A stretch of DNA of 64,000 nucleotides, from NCBI RefSeq assembly GCF_008014675.1, contig NZ_VOXD01000022.1, positions 44,662-108,661 on the forward strand, in the 5' to 3' direction. The notes below the pieces were generated by a model. It was not told the DNA's origin and did not search any database. It saw only the letters and a program-made list of their open reading frames with translations. This DNA comes from Neolewinella aurantiaca (GTDB lineage Bacteria > Bacteroidota > Bacteroidia > Chitinophagales > Saprospiraceae). Positions 9,316-17,519 of this stretch are shown here, in pieces (within the stretch, counting starts at the first letter, position 1; the number at the start of each line of letters is the position of its first letter). Made by a program: the position numbers and the translations under genes.

Positions 9316-10716
9316 CTAGAAACGCAGAGTAACGGTTTCGCCGATACCACAGCCTACCTTGATACGATCACCCTCACTGTCTCCACGCTGGAACGCTTCA
9401 GACTTGATAGGCATAGAACTACGGTAGTTAGCAATCCGGCGGTTAGCGTCGCCGCTCACCTCGCTGTCCACACGCTTAGCCTGGTTGTACTTGTCGATCG
9501 CAGCGAGAACGGCAAGGCGCTGCTGGTAAGAATCACCACAGCTACTACCGAGGCGGGCGTAGATGTCACCAATCATGAGGTATGGCTTACCCCAGCCCGG
9601 ATTGAGCTGAGCAGCTTTGTTTGCATTCTGGCGGGCAGCGCCATACTGGCGCAGTTTGCTGGACTGAACAGAAGCGATCTGGTAGTAGGCCTGAGCTTTC
9701 TTTTCGTCGCTGTCTGCGCTTTCGATAGCGTCCTCGTAACGCTTGATTGCTCCTGCGTAGTCGCCTTCGTCCATCAGGATGCTGGCGTCATACAGTGGAT
9801 TCATCTGGCGGCGCTTTTCTTCCTGCTCCCCTTTGAGGGTTGCGTAGATTGCATCGTACTTGGCCTGAACGCGCTGTACGTCGGCATCAGTTTCCGGACA
9901 GCCCTGATCTTTGAGCTTGGAGAGGATGTATTTCACTACTTCGTAGTCCTCCTGGTTTTCCTCAAATTTAGGGATGAGCGTTTCTTTGAAGTAAGCACAG
10001 TCGAAGATCTGATCGGCAAACTCAAGAACGCTGGCGTCCAGGTTCGCTTTTCCTGCTTCCCAGTACTGAGCGTAGGCATCACCTTTGTCGATGTTCACAT
10101 CCGCGATTTTGGTTGCCATATCGTAGAGCTTGCGGACACGCTTATTGTCGATCTTCTCCGTTTTGAAGTAGTAATTGAGCTGCTGACCCAGTGGCGCAAG
10201 GACGATGTACTCAGTATCGTTACCGCCAGCCTCCATAGCTTCCTCAAAGAGGTCGATTCCTTCCATACTGTAGCCCTGCAGGTAGAACATATCATATGCC
10301 TTGCGTCCTAGTAAGAAAGCCTTGTTGTTAGGGTAGCACTCGAGCTCTTCGTCGTAGAAGGAAATAACGCGGTCGTTGTATTCCTTCTTCTTGGCGTCAT
10401 CCGTTGCATTCTTGGCCATAGCGCGGTAGAATTCGCGACCGTCGATGTAATGGAAAGGACGCTGACCGTCAGCTGCCGGCGCAATACCGTATGCCGTTTG
10501 CCAGTCTTTGAAGGCAGCATTGAACTCCTCCTCGCTGAGGGTGGTAAAATCTTGAGCGTCTTTAACGAAATTACGGTAAGACACGTGAGCGTTTTCCGCC
10601 GTTTCCTTGTCAGGCGAATCGTTCCAGGTAGCACACTGAGCGTTGAGGCTCATGCTTGCACTGACCACAAGAAGCAGAGCGAAGGCCCGGCTGGCGAAGC
10701 GAATGAAAGTATTCAT
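9316..10716 (-). CDS. Exported TPR-repeat protein
   Basis: 466 aa from the ATG at 10716. The reading frame extends further upstream, but that part overlaps the preceding gene, and only this start gives a proper signal peptide (MNTFIRFASRAFALLLVVSA, cut after SLNAQ). The mature protein is helical with TPR-like units, clearest at about 330-440 (DAGDYAGAIKRYEDAI-like pattern, then AQAYYQIASVQSSKLRQYG and KPYLMIGDIYARLG). It sits 10 bases after the outer-membrane protein gene and two genes after coaX, all on the minus strand. I recall a coaX / outer-membrane protein / TPR order as recurrent in Bacteroidota, often near lptC, which is not seen here. A role in outer-membrane or envelope assembly is inferred; no catalytic motif is present. 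Confidence 0.75.
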   Translation of the reverse strand: MNTFIRFASRAFALLLVVSASMSLNAQCATWNDSPDKETAENAHVSYRNFVKDAQDFTTLSEEEFNAAFKDWQTAYGIAPAADGQRPFHYIDGREFYRAMAKNATDDAKKKEYNDRVISFYDEELECYPNNKAFLLGRKAYDMFYLQGYSMEGIDLFEEAMEAGGNDTEYIVLAPLGQQLNYYFKTEKIDNKRVRKLYDMATKIADVNIDKGDAYAQYWEAGKANLDASVLEFADQIFDCAYFKETLIPKFEENQEDYEVVKYILSKLKDQGCPETDADVQRVQAKYDAIYATLKGEQEEKRRQMNPLYDASILMDEGDYAGAIKRYEDAIESADSDEKKAQAYYQIASVQSSKLRQYGAARQNANKAAQLNPGWGKPYLMIGDIYARLGSSCGDSYQQRLAVLAAIDKYNQAKRVDSEVSGDANRRIANYRSSMPIKSEAFQRGDSEGDRIKVGCGIGETVTLRF

Positions 10717-10726
10717 GTTGGTTTTT

Positions 10727-12106
10727 TTAGTTGAGTTTGCGTTTGAAGAACCAGGAGTTATCGTTAAGAGAGAAACCCAGTGTAAATTGTATGTAGTTTT
10801 CGTCCAAAATATCAGGAACGCCAAATTTACCAATTTCCAACGCAAGATCCACAAACGAGATTTGCTGACGTGGAAGACGGAAAGGCAGTCCTAAACCGAT
10901 TGTAGCAGCATTCCGGCGTGCTTGCACACCATCTACAGACCGGCCGTCCTCTTCGAGCCGAAGCCCGGCGCGGTACCTGATCCGTTGTGTAAATTTGTTG
11001 TAGGAGTTGGCATTCGGTATATACTGGATGCCAAAAGCAAAACGATTGGCGTCCAACAATGTCTCCGGCGAAGAAGTATTAAGGTATTCGCTGTTAGAAG
11101 TACTACCGTATTCTACTCCGACATAAATCTTGTTGATCTTCTCGTAGGCCAGACCTACGGTGTAAGACGTTGGCAGTTTCAGTGTTCCTTCCTGGCTCGT
11201 TGCGGAGTTCAGCGTATCCTGTACCGCCAACTGTCCGGTGGGACTAAAGCGACGGAACAACAAACTTGCGTCAGTGCGTATCTCATTACCGATGCTTCCG
11301 TTAACACCAATAATGATTCGTTTACCATTGGGCCGCATCTCACCGTTCTTATCCAGGTCTTTGAAGTTGTATGCATACTGCAGACCGTAACCGAGGCTGA
11401 ATCCTTTTATAGCTACATCCTCAACAAACTCACTGGCGAGCGCTTCCTCAATATCATTGAAGGTGACAACGCGACTGTTGGTTATTTTGCCGAAATTGTA
11501 GTTCACGTTCAGTCCGCCCGACAGGTATTTGTAACGAAGTGCCGTAGACCAGGAGAAACGATAAGTACCTCCCGTACCTTTCAGTGTATTGGAAGTTTCT
11601 CCGAAATCAGGATCGTCGTCATCAATCTGGAGGTCGTACCCCACGTCAGAAGTCGGGATAAGCGAGAACGCCATACCACCATTCCAGATGTTTTGCTGCC
11701 GTGCAAGGTTGAGGCTGATGGGGTTCCGCAACGGGAAACCGAGTGAGATATAGCGCAGGTTACCCTGCCAGGTATTCACCGATGAGTTCCGATCAGAAAG
11801 ATTTGCAGAGCGGCCGTACCCTCCTACCTCAAAGCTGGTTGATTGCAAACTGGCAAGGGTGGCGGGGTTCTGAATGTTGAGGTGAAAAGCATCCTGATAT
11901 GTACTCATAAGACCTCCCATTCCTGCCTGAGCAGCATAGAACTGGTCCACGGGGTTACCCAATCCGAATCGGCTTAGCGGGCTGTTCAGCTTGGGTCGAA
12001 TATCGGAAGCGTTCGACACCTGGCTTTGAGCCACATTGCTAAAGCCTCCACACAAGAGCAGAAGCAGCAACGGGAGCAGACTTGATTTACGATTGGTGTT
12101 GAACAT
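10727..12106 (-). CDS. Outer-membrane beta-barrel protein (FadL/PorV-like)
   Basis: 459 aa from the ATG at 12106; this choice gives a signal peptide (RKSSLLPLLLLLLCGGFSNV, cut near AQSQ) and overlaps the end of coaX by 20 bases. The mature part begins with SPLSRFGLGNPVDQFYAAQ and a plug-like region containing DAFHLNIQNPATLASL. That pattern is typical of FadL/TodX-like and Bacteroidota PorV-like barrels. Alternating aromatic strands continue to the C-terminus, which ends in FTLGFSLNDNSWFFKRKLN. The overlap with coaX implies translational coupling. It could be a transport barrel or a T9SS-associated OMP; sequence alone does not decide. Confidence 0.75.
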   Translation of the reverse strand: MFNTNRKSSLLPLLLLLLCGGFSNVAQSQVSNASDIRPKLNSPLSRFGLGNPVDQFYAAQAGMGGLMSTYQDAFHLNIQNPATLASLQSTSFEVGGYGRSANLSDRNSSVNTWQGNLRYISLGFPLRNPISLNLARQQNIWNGGMAFSLIPTSDVGYDLQIDDDDPDFGETSNTLKGTGGTYRFSWSTALRYKYLSGGLNVNYNFGKITNSRVVTFNDIEEALASEFVEDVAIKGFSLGYGLQYAYNFKDLDKNGEMRPNGKRIIIGVNGSIGNEIRTDASLLFRRFSPTGQLAVQDTLNSATSQEGTLKLPTSYTVGLAYEKINKIYVGVEYGSTSNSEYLNTSSPETLLDANRFAFGIQYIPNANSYNKFTQRIRYRAGLRLEEDGRSVDGVQARRNAATIGLGLPFRLPRQQISFVDLALEIGKFGVPDILDENYIQFTLGFSLNDNSWFFKRKLN

Positions 12107-12881
12107 AATATGACAGTATTTGATTAAGCCCGTGCAGGACCAGATTGGGGTAAATAACATTAGGAATGCTAAGCAAGCCAGCCAACAGCGCCGCATCTCC
12201 TCCAGTCAGGATCAACTCCAGATCGGGGAAAGTTTCGCGTAGTCTGAGGAAAAGACCTTCTATCTCGTAAGCTGCACCGAACTGTCCTCCGTGAAGGAGT
12301 GCCTTTTCGGTAGAACGGCCCACTTCGCCGGAGAGGCTTCCCGGCTCAACGAGAGGCAGTCTCGCGGTGAAATCATGCATCGATCTCAGCCGCATCCGAA
12401 CTCCCGGGCTTATGTTTCCTCCGTAGTACACGGCATCGCCATCAATCAGATCGAGGGTAATACAGGTACCGGCGTCGACGATAAGCCGGGCGGGCAGATG
12501 TTCAGCAGGCGCGGCCGCAGGTGCAGAGGAAGTTGGAAGCGAAAGGCTTCCTGCCACCGCTGCGATACGGTCCTGACCCAACGTTGCCGGCGTCTCGTAT
12601 AACGAGGTGAACGGCAGCGGCAGCTCAGGTTTCAGGGCCAGTGTAAACCGACCCGCCTGATTCCATTTATCCATCCACTTAGCAGGTGGCACGTTTGCCA
12701 CCGTGGAATAGATGATGTTTTTAACCCCAAGGTTGGTTACCATCCGGTCCGCTACTTCCCATTCCTGGTCCGTAAAGCGGGTAACCGGCCCGGTCAGAAA
12801 CCCATCGAGGAACACTCCGGCCTTGACCGAAGTATTTCCAATATCAATGGCTAGCTGATGATCCGATGTGGTGCCCATCAT
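12087..12881 (-). CDS. coaX: Type III pantothenate kinase
   Basis: 264 aa. It phosphorylates pantothenate, the first step of coenzyme A synthesis, in the cytoplasm. The acetate/sugar kinase fold motifs are visible: LAIDIGNTSVKAG at residues 10-22, LGQDRIAAVAG near 102-112, IVDAGTCITLDLIDG near 134-148, and GGNISPGVRMRL near 154-165. The segment SSAPAAAPAEHLPAR (about 118-132) is an unusual insert before the catalytic DAGT block. It is encoded by motif copy 3 (12508-12525) and is probably a surface loop. Two adjacent ATG codons are possible starts. It is cotranscribed with the outer-membrane protein and TPR genes downstream. Confidence 0.92.
   Translation of the reverse strand: MMGTTSDHQLAIDIGNTSVKAGVFLDGFLTGPVTRFTDQEWEVADRMVTNLGVKNIIYSTVANVPPAKWMDKWNQAGRFTLALKPELPLPFTSLYETPATLGQDRIAAVAGSLSLPTSSAPAAAPAEHLPARLIVDAGTCITLDLIDGDAVYYGGNISPGVRMRLRSMHDFTARLPLVEPGSLSGEVGRSTEKALLHGGQFGAAYEIEGLFLRLRETFPDLELILTGGDAALLAGLLSIPNVIYPNLVLHGLNQILSYYVQHQS
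12508..12525 (+). repeat. Dispersed 18-bp motif, copy 3 (inside coaX)
   Basis: GGCG-CGGC-CGCAGGTGCA, preceded by CA. The coaX strand reads the complement, which encodes an Ala/Pro loop. Confidence 0.9.
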
Positions 12882-12949
12882 TGGTAAAGTCGCCCATAAG
12901 ACGCACGACGGGGTGGTCGCGGTTCTTAAGCAGGCGTTAAAAATTTGGT

Positions 12950-14476
12950 TTAATGCTTAAAATGACGAATTCCCGTCGTCACCATGGCCATGCCTCTTGC
13001 ATTGCATGCGGCGATGGAATCTTTGTCCCGAATAGAACCTCCCGGCTGTACGACCGCGGTAATACCCGCATCATGGGCGATTTCGACACAATCGCTGAAT
13101 GGGAAAAAGGCGTCAGATGCCATCACGGCACCTTTCGTACTGAAACCAAAGGTTTCAGCTTTCTGAATCGCCTGTTTCAGCGCGTCTACCCTACTCGTCT
13201 GACCGCAGCCCATCGAAATCATCTGGTTATCTTTAACCAAAGCGATGGTATTGGACTTAAGGTGCTTGGCGCACTTATTGGCAAAGACGAGATCGGTCAC
13301 CTCTTCCGTTGTTGGCTCGCGGTCCGTCACAACTGTGAAATCGGCAGCGCCCTCGGTCTTGAGATCCGTATCCTGTACGACTACGCCGTTGAGCAGAGTT
13401 TTGAAACTCTTCGTCTGCTGATCAAGGTGATGGAACTGAAGCAAGATGCGCTTGCTCTTTTTGCTGAGCAACTCACGGGCAGAATCGGTAAAGTCCGGAG
13501 CGATCAACACTTCGTAAAAGAGTTTATCGATTTCCTGGGCAGTTCCCAGTTCAACGGATTTATTGGTAATCAGGATCCCACCAAAGGCCGAGACGTTATC
13601 GGACGAAAGTGCTGTTTGCCAAGCCTCCAGTTGGGTGGGCCGCACAGCAACGCCGCAGGCGTTGGTATGCTTTAAAATAATGAATGCGGGGTCCCCACTC
13701 TGGAATTCCCGCATCATCCCTACAGCCGCGTCGATGTCAACGAGGTTATTGTAGCTTACGTCCTTACCATTCAGCTTGGTGAACATTCCGTCCATCCGGC
13801 CGAAGAAGGTGGCCTCCTGGTGAGGGTTTTCACCGTAACGCAATGGCGTTGCGTTCATTTGGCTGATCTTCAGGGCAGGCAGGCCTCCATCCTCGTTGAA
13901 GTAGTTGAAAATAGCCGTGTCGTAGTGGCTGCTCGTTGCGAAAGCACGACGTGCCAACTGCCGGCGATCAGTCAACTCGGTAACACCTCCCTTTTCGTCC
14001 AGAATGTGCTGAAGAGTTGCGTAATCTTCCCGGCTGGGAACAATCACTACGTCTTTGTAATTTTTCGCTGCAGCACGAATCAGGGCAATTCCTCCAATAT
14101 CGATTTTCTCGATAATGAGTTCCTCTTCCTCTGTATTCGCAACCGTCTCCTCGAAGGGGTACAGGTCAACGATAATCAGGTCAATTTCGGGAATATCGTA
14201 TTTAGCCAGCTGGCTAAGATGGTCCTCCTCACGGCGGGCCAGGATGCCACCGTGTACCTTGGGGTGAAGGGTTTTTACCCGGCCGTCCAGAATGGATGGG
14301 TATCCGGTCAGGTCTTCTACTGGTACGACTTTGATGCCCCGGTCACGGATAAAAGTTTCCGTTCCACCGGTGCTGTAAATAGTCACTCCCAGATTATTCA
14401 AAGTATCCACGATCGGGCCAAGGCCGTCCTTATGGTATACGGAGATCAGTGCTGATTTAATTTTCCTCTCGGTCAT
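12950..14476 (-). CDS. purH: Bifunctional AICAR formyltransferase / IMP cyclohydrolase
   Basis: 508 aa from the ATG at 14476 ([14 protein letters not shown]). A longer frame adds 12 residues without homology-like character. It catalyses the last two steps of IMP synthesis: formylation of AICAR with 10-formyl-THF, then ring closure. The N-terminal MGS-like cyclohydrolase domain shows [14 protein letters not shown] and [20 protein letters not shown]. The transformylase part has [24 protein letters not shown] and the C-terminal [19 protein letters not shown]. Length matches the family. It is on the minus strand directly upstream of coaX (68-base gap) and may share its transcript. Confidence 0.96.
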   Translation of the reverse strand: MTERKIKSALISVYHKDGLGPIVDTLNNLGVTIYSTGGTETFIRDRGIKVVPVEDLTGYPSILDGRVKTLHPKVHGGILARREEDHLSQLAKYDIPEIDLIIVDLYPFEETVANTEEEELIIEKIDIGGIALIRAAAKNYKDVVIVPSREDYATLQHILDEKGGVTELTDRRQLARRAFATSSHYDTAIFNYFNEDGGLPALKISQMNATPLRYGENPHQEATFFGRMDGMFTKLNGKDVSYNNLVDIDAAVGMMREFQSGDPAFIILKHTNACGVAVRPTQLEAWQTALSSDNVSAFGGILITNKSVELGTAQEIDKLFYEVLIAPDFTDSARELLSKKSKRILLQFHHLDQQTKSFKTLLNGVVVQDTDLKTEGAADFTVVTDREPTTEEVTDLVFANKCAKHLKSNTIALVKDNQMISMGCGQTSRVDALKQAIQKAETFGFSTKGAVMASDAFFPFSDCVEIAHDAGITAVVQPGGSIRDKDSIAACNARGMAMVTTGIRHFKH

Positions 14477-14591
14477 GTAGCCTTGCGGTTTTGAAGGCGC
14501 AAAGTTAGTCAAATAGTCACGTAGTCTGGCAGCGAAATAACAGGACTCCTTTACAGAGGCGAATCAAGGGTGTTTTCAGCCCGTATTTCCA

Positions 14592-15494
14592 TCAGGAAAC
14601 ACCGAGTACCCAGCCCTCATGACGAAGTACTTTCTTACGTTTTTTCTTGCTCAGGTCCTGAGGTCCGGCAAGCCATGACTCCAGGCTATCCGTTTTCTGT
14701 TCATCCTGTAACCATTGAACATAAGCCCTCACCTGCGCACGGTCAGGAATTGTATGTTTCCCCTTTAGCGGAATCATACTGGGGTACACTTCTGCATGCA
14801 CAACACAGGCACCCTTAGGCATCGCTTTCCCGAAGCGGGTCTGGAAGGGCCAGATGACGCTTTTCGACTTCAGGGACTTATTTTTGAAGGCCAGCCGGTA
14901 AAGCCGGGGTATTCCCAGAAGGGCCTGACTACCAACGCTTCCGGCGTAAGCCAATTTCCACCCTGGCTGCATCTTCGGAACCCGTTCTTCGACCAATCTG
15001 CGCTCTTCCAGTACGCTCCGCTTGTTCACAACAGGGTAACTGAAATCACGTTTAGCGCCCAAAAAAATGCCACTCTGTCCGGTAGGAACACCCCAAAAGG
15101 GTCCGCTGCCCAGGCTAATGCGCCTGTTTAATTCAGCACCCACCGCGAACCGGTTATTATCATTATCAGATTTGTCGATTATTAATTTCTCCAGTAATTT
15201 CCAGATGCCCTTCCACGGGCGTTTTTTACTAATGCGTAGCGCCGGCCCCAGGCCTTTAGGATATCCAAATACGAAATCCCACCCCACGAGTACGCGTTTC
15301 TTGTTTTTGACAAGTCTGACGAGCTTTTTCTCGATATAATCAACAGCAGCATCCCTGGTCCTGAAGTACCGTGACGTGACCCTTCCCTGGTTCTTTCCTT
15401 CTCCTACCCAGATGGCATCTTTGGTAGGCTTAACGGGGCTCGGTTTTGCACGAGAACTCCAATCAACAATAATAAAATAATCAAATGGTTGCAA
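14592..15494 (-). CDS. Conserved protein with N-terminal DWSS motif, unknown function
   Basis: 300 aa. The start is TTG at 15494, the only reasonable one: the preceding in-frame codon is a stop and no ATG follows before the conserved N-terminus. FIIVDWSSRAKPSP (residues 7-20) looks like the first strand of an RNase H-like fold. It is followed by KRVLVGWDFVFGYPKG (about 66-81), which carries an acidic residue in the position expected for such a fold. The middle contains FWGVPTGQSGIFLGAKRDF, and an HAEVYPSM motif lies near residue 234. Proteins of this kind are sometimes mislabelled as cobalamin-synthesis proteins; nothing nearby supports that. Function unknown. Confidence 0.65.
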   Translation of the reverse strand: MQPFDYFIIVDWSSRAKPSPVKPTKDAIWVGEGKNQGRVTSRYFRTRDAAVDYIEKKLVRLVKNKKRVLVGWDFVFGYPKGLGPALRISKKRPWKGIWKLLEKLIIDKSDNDNNRFAVGAELNRRISLGSGPFWGVPTGQSGIFLGAKRDFSYPVVNKRSVLEERRLVEERVPKMQPGWKLAYAGSVGSQALLGIPRLYRLAFKNKSLKSKSVIWPFQTRFGKAMPKGACVVHAEVYPSMIPLKGKHTIPDRAQVRAYVQWLQDEQKTDSLESWLAGPQDLSKKKRKKVLRHEGWVLGVS

Positions 15495-15595
15495 TTACTA
15501 TTTCTTTGCTGCGAAAGTAGCCTGCATTAAGCCAATGTAAAGAAAAAGTAATGTTAAGTTTAAGTGTCTAAACACTCAGTCCGAATGATCCGGTG

Positions 15596-17227
15596 CTAAG
15601 CAGTAGCCTTGTAAAGCGCTTCTTTCTTAGCAGCGATCTCTTTGGAAGTAAGATAATCATCGTATTCCAGCAAGCTGTCAATCATTCCGCCGGGGGCGAT
15701 TTCGATGATGCGATTACAGGAGGTTTCTACCAACTGGTGGTCATGAGAACTCATGATGAAGTTGCCCTTGAAGTCCTTCAGAGCATTGTTCATAGCCGTG
15801 ATCGATTCAAGGTCAAGGTGATTCGTCGGCTCGTCCAGCAGTAGAAAGTTGGGGCTGTTCAGCATCATCTTCGAGAGCATACACCGGACTTTTTCTCCTC
15901 CTGAAAGGACGCTTGAGTCTTTATGTACTTCCTCTCCGGCAAAGAGCATTCTTCCGAGGAATCCACGGATGAACTGTTCGTCTTTGTTCGCAGAGTACTG
16001 CCGCAGCCATTCCACGAGATCCAGTTTATTTCCTTCCTGGAAATACTCCGCATTTTCGTTCGGCAGGTGCTGTACGGTGATTGTCTGTCCCCATTCGATG
16101 GAACCAGAGTCAGGCTCCAGTTCTCCGGCAAGAATTTCGTAGAAAGCGGTGAGAGCTGTTGCTTCATTGCTAAGCAGCGCAATCTTGTCTCCGCTGTTCA
16201 TCGTAAAGCTGATGTCGCTAAAGAGCACGGTACCGTCCGGGCTTTTCTTGCTCAGGCCGGCAACCTTCAAAATCTGATCTCCGGGCATCCGCTCGGGCTG
16301 AAAAGCGATGAAGGGGTATTTACGCGAACTTGGCTGAATCGTTTCGATGTCAAGCTTTTCCAGCGCTTTTTTCCGGCTCGTTGCCTGCTTGGATTTGGAT
16401 GCATTGGCGCTGAATCGCTGGATAAACTCCAGCATTTCAGTCCGCTTTTGCTCCATTTTTTTGTTCTTGTTTGCACGTTGCTGCAGCGCCAGCTGGCTCG
16501 ATTCGTACCAGAAAGTATAGTTACCGGTGTAGATATTGGCTTTCTGGCGGTCGATGTCGACAATGTGCGTACAGACCATATCCAAAAAGTAACGGTCGTG
16601 ACTAACAATGATGATTGTGTTCTCGAAATCGGCGAGGAAGTCAGCCAACCAGTGCACCGTTGGTGCGTCCAGGTCGTTCGTAGGCTCATCGAGCAGAAGC
16701 AGATCGGGGTTCCCGAAAAGTGCCTGAGCGAGCAGTACTTTCACCTTCTCCGGCCCGGAGAGCTCTTCCATCAGTTTGTAGTGCACATCCTCTTTGATAC
16801 CCATATTAGAGAGGAGTTCGGCGGCATCGGAGTCTGCGGTCCACCCTCCCATTTCGCCGTACTTGTTTTCCAGCTCGGCGGCACGCATTCCCTCGGCCTC
16901 AGTAGCTTCGGGGTTCATGTAAATGGCGTTCTTTTCCTGCTCGATTGCGTAGAGAACTTCGTGGCCCATTTTCACGGTTTCCAGCACGGTGTGCTCCTCG
17001 AAACCAAAGTGATTCTGACTCAGAACAGCCATACGTTTGCCCTTCTCCAGGCTGACGTGCCCCCGGGTAGGGTCCAGTTCACCGGCCACCACCTTCAGGA
17101 AGGTAGATTTCCCGGCGCCATTTGCCCCAATAATGCCGTAGCAATTACCGTGAGTAAACTGCAGGTTCACCTCATTAAAGAGGACACGTTTACCGAATTG
17201 TACCGTTAGGTCATTGACGTTCAACAT
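15596..17227 (-). CDS. ABC-F family ATPase, YbiT-like, with degenerate second Walker A
   Basis: 543 aa from the ATG at 17227. It is a soluble twin-ATPase protein of the ABC-F class, which acts on the ribosome; there are no membrane segments. NBD1 has Walker A GANGAGKST (about 36-44), the variant signature LSGPEKVK and Walker B LLLLDEPTND. The interdomain linker has RFSANASKSKQATSRKKALE, the hallmark of the YbiT subgroup. NBD2 keeps the signature LSGGEKVR and Walker B FLLLDEPTNH, but its Walker A reads LLSNEATALTAF, without the GKS/T core. The second site may therefore bind ATP poorly. Motif copy 4 lies about 80 bases upstream. It could be annotated simply as an ATP-binding cassette protein; the ABC-F placement is secure. 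Confidence 0.9.
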   Translation of the reverse strand: MLNVNDLTVQFGKRVLFNEVNLQFTHGNCYGIIGANGAGKSTFLKVVAGELDPTRGHVSLEKGKRMAVLSQNHFGFEEHTVLETVKMGHEVLYAIEQEKNAIYMNPEATEAEGMRAAELENKYGEMGGWTADSDAAELLSNMGIKEDVHYKLMEELSGPEKVKVLLAQALFGNPDLLLLDEPTNDLDAPTVHWLADFLADFENTIIIVSHDRYFLDMVCTHIVDIDRQKANIYTGNYTFWYESSQLALQQRANKNKKMEQKRTEMLEFIQRFSANASKSKQATSRKKALEKLDIETIQPSSRKYPFIAFQPERMPGDQILKVAGLSKKSPDGTVLFSDISFTMNSGDKIALLSNEATALTAFYEILAGELEPDSGSIEWGQTITVQHLPNENAEYFQEGNKLDLVEWLRQYSANKDEQFIRGFLGRMLFAGEEVHKDSSVLSGGEKVRCMLSKMMLNSPNFLLLDEPTNHLDLESITAMNNALKDFKGNFIMSSHDHQLVETSCNRIIEIAPGGMIDSLLEYDDYLTSKEIAAKKEALYKATA

Positions 17228-17306
17228 AAGTTCAGAGCTTTTAGAAGCCGCAAAATTACGGCTTTTTATACTGCCAAAAAAAGGCATTCCTACATTGCCT
17301 TTTTCA

Positions 17307-17324
17307 GGCGGGGTCGCAGGTGCA
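17307..17324 (+). repeat. Dispersed 18-bp motif, copy 4
   Basis: GGCG-GGGT-CGCAGGTGCA, preceded by CA. It lies in the leader region between the SprB-like gene terminator and the ABC-F start. Confidence 0.9.
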
Positions 17325-17410
17325 GTGAAAGTTCCTTCCGGGGCCCTTCCTCTCCTGCGCGATGAGTGGCTTTAAACCGGTTATTGCATCCCGCGTTTGC
17401 GCCATAAAAA

Positions 17411-17438
17411 ATGCCCCGACTTTTACAAGTCGGGGCAT
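17411..17438 (-). terminator. Intrinsic terminator of the SprB-like gene
   Basis: A perfect 12-bp stem (ATGCCCCGACTT / AAGTCGGGGCAT) with a 4-base loop. On the minus strand it is followed by TTTTTTATGG. It stands about 80 bases after the stop at 17520. Confidence 0.9.
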
Positions 17439-17519
17439 CATCTGTTAAGGCTGCCCGAAGTAACTGTGCCCGTGCGTGGTTAAAACCAGGACCAGTTTCC
17501 TTCGAGCCCAATCAGGGAA

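Noticed and set aside
17290..17511. 73-codon minus frame upstream of the ABC-F gene
   Set aside because: It runs through a perfect terminator hairpin and motif copy 4; no protein signal.
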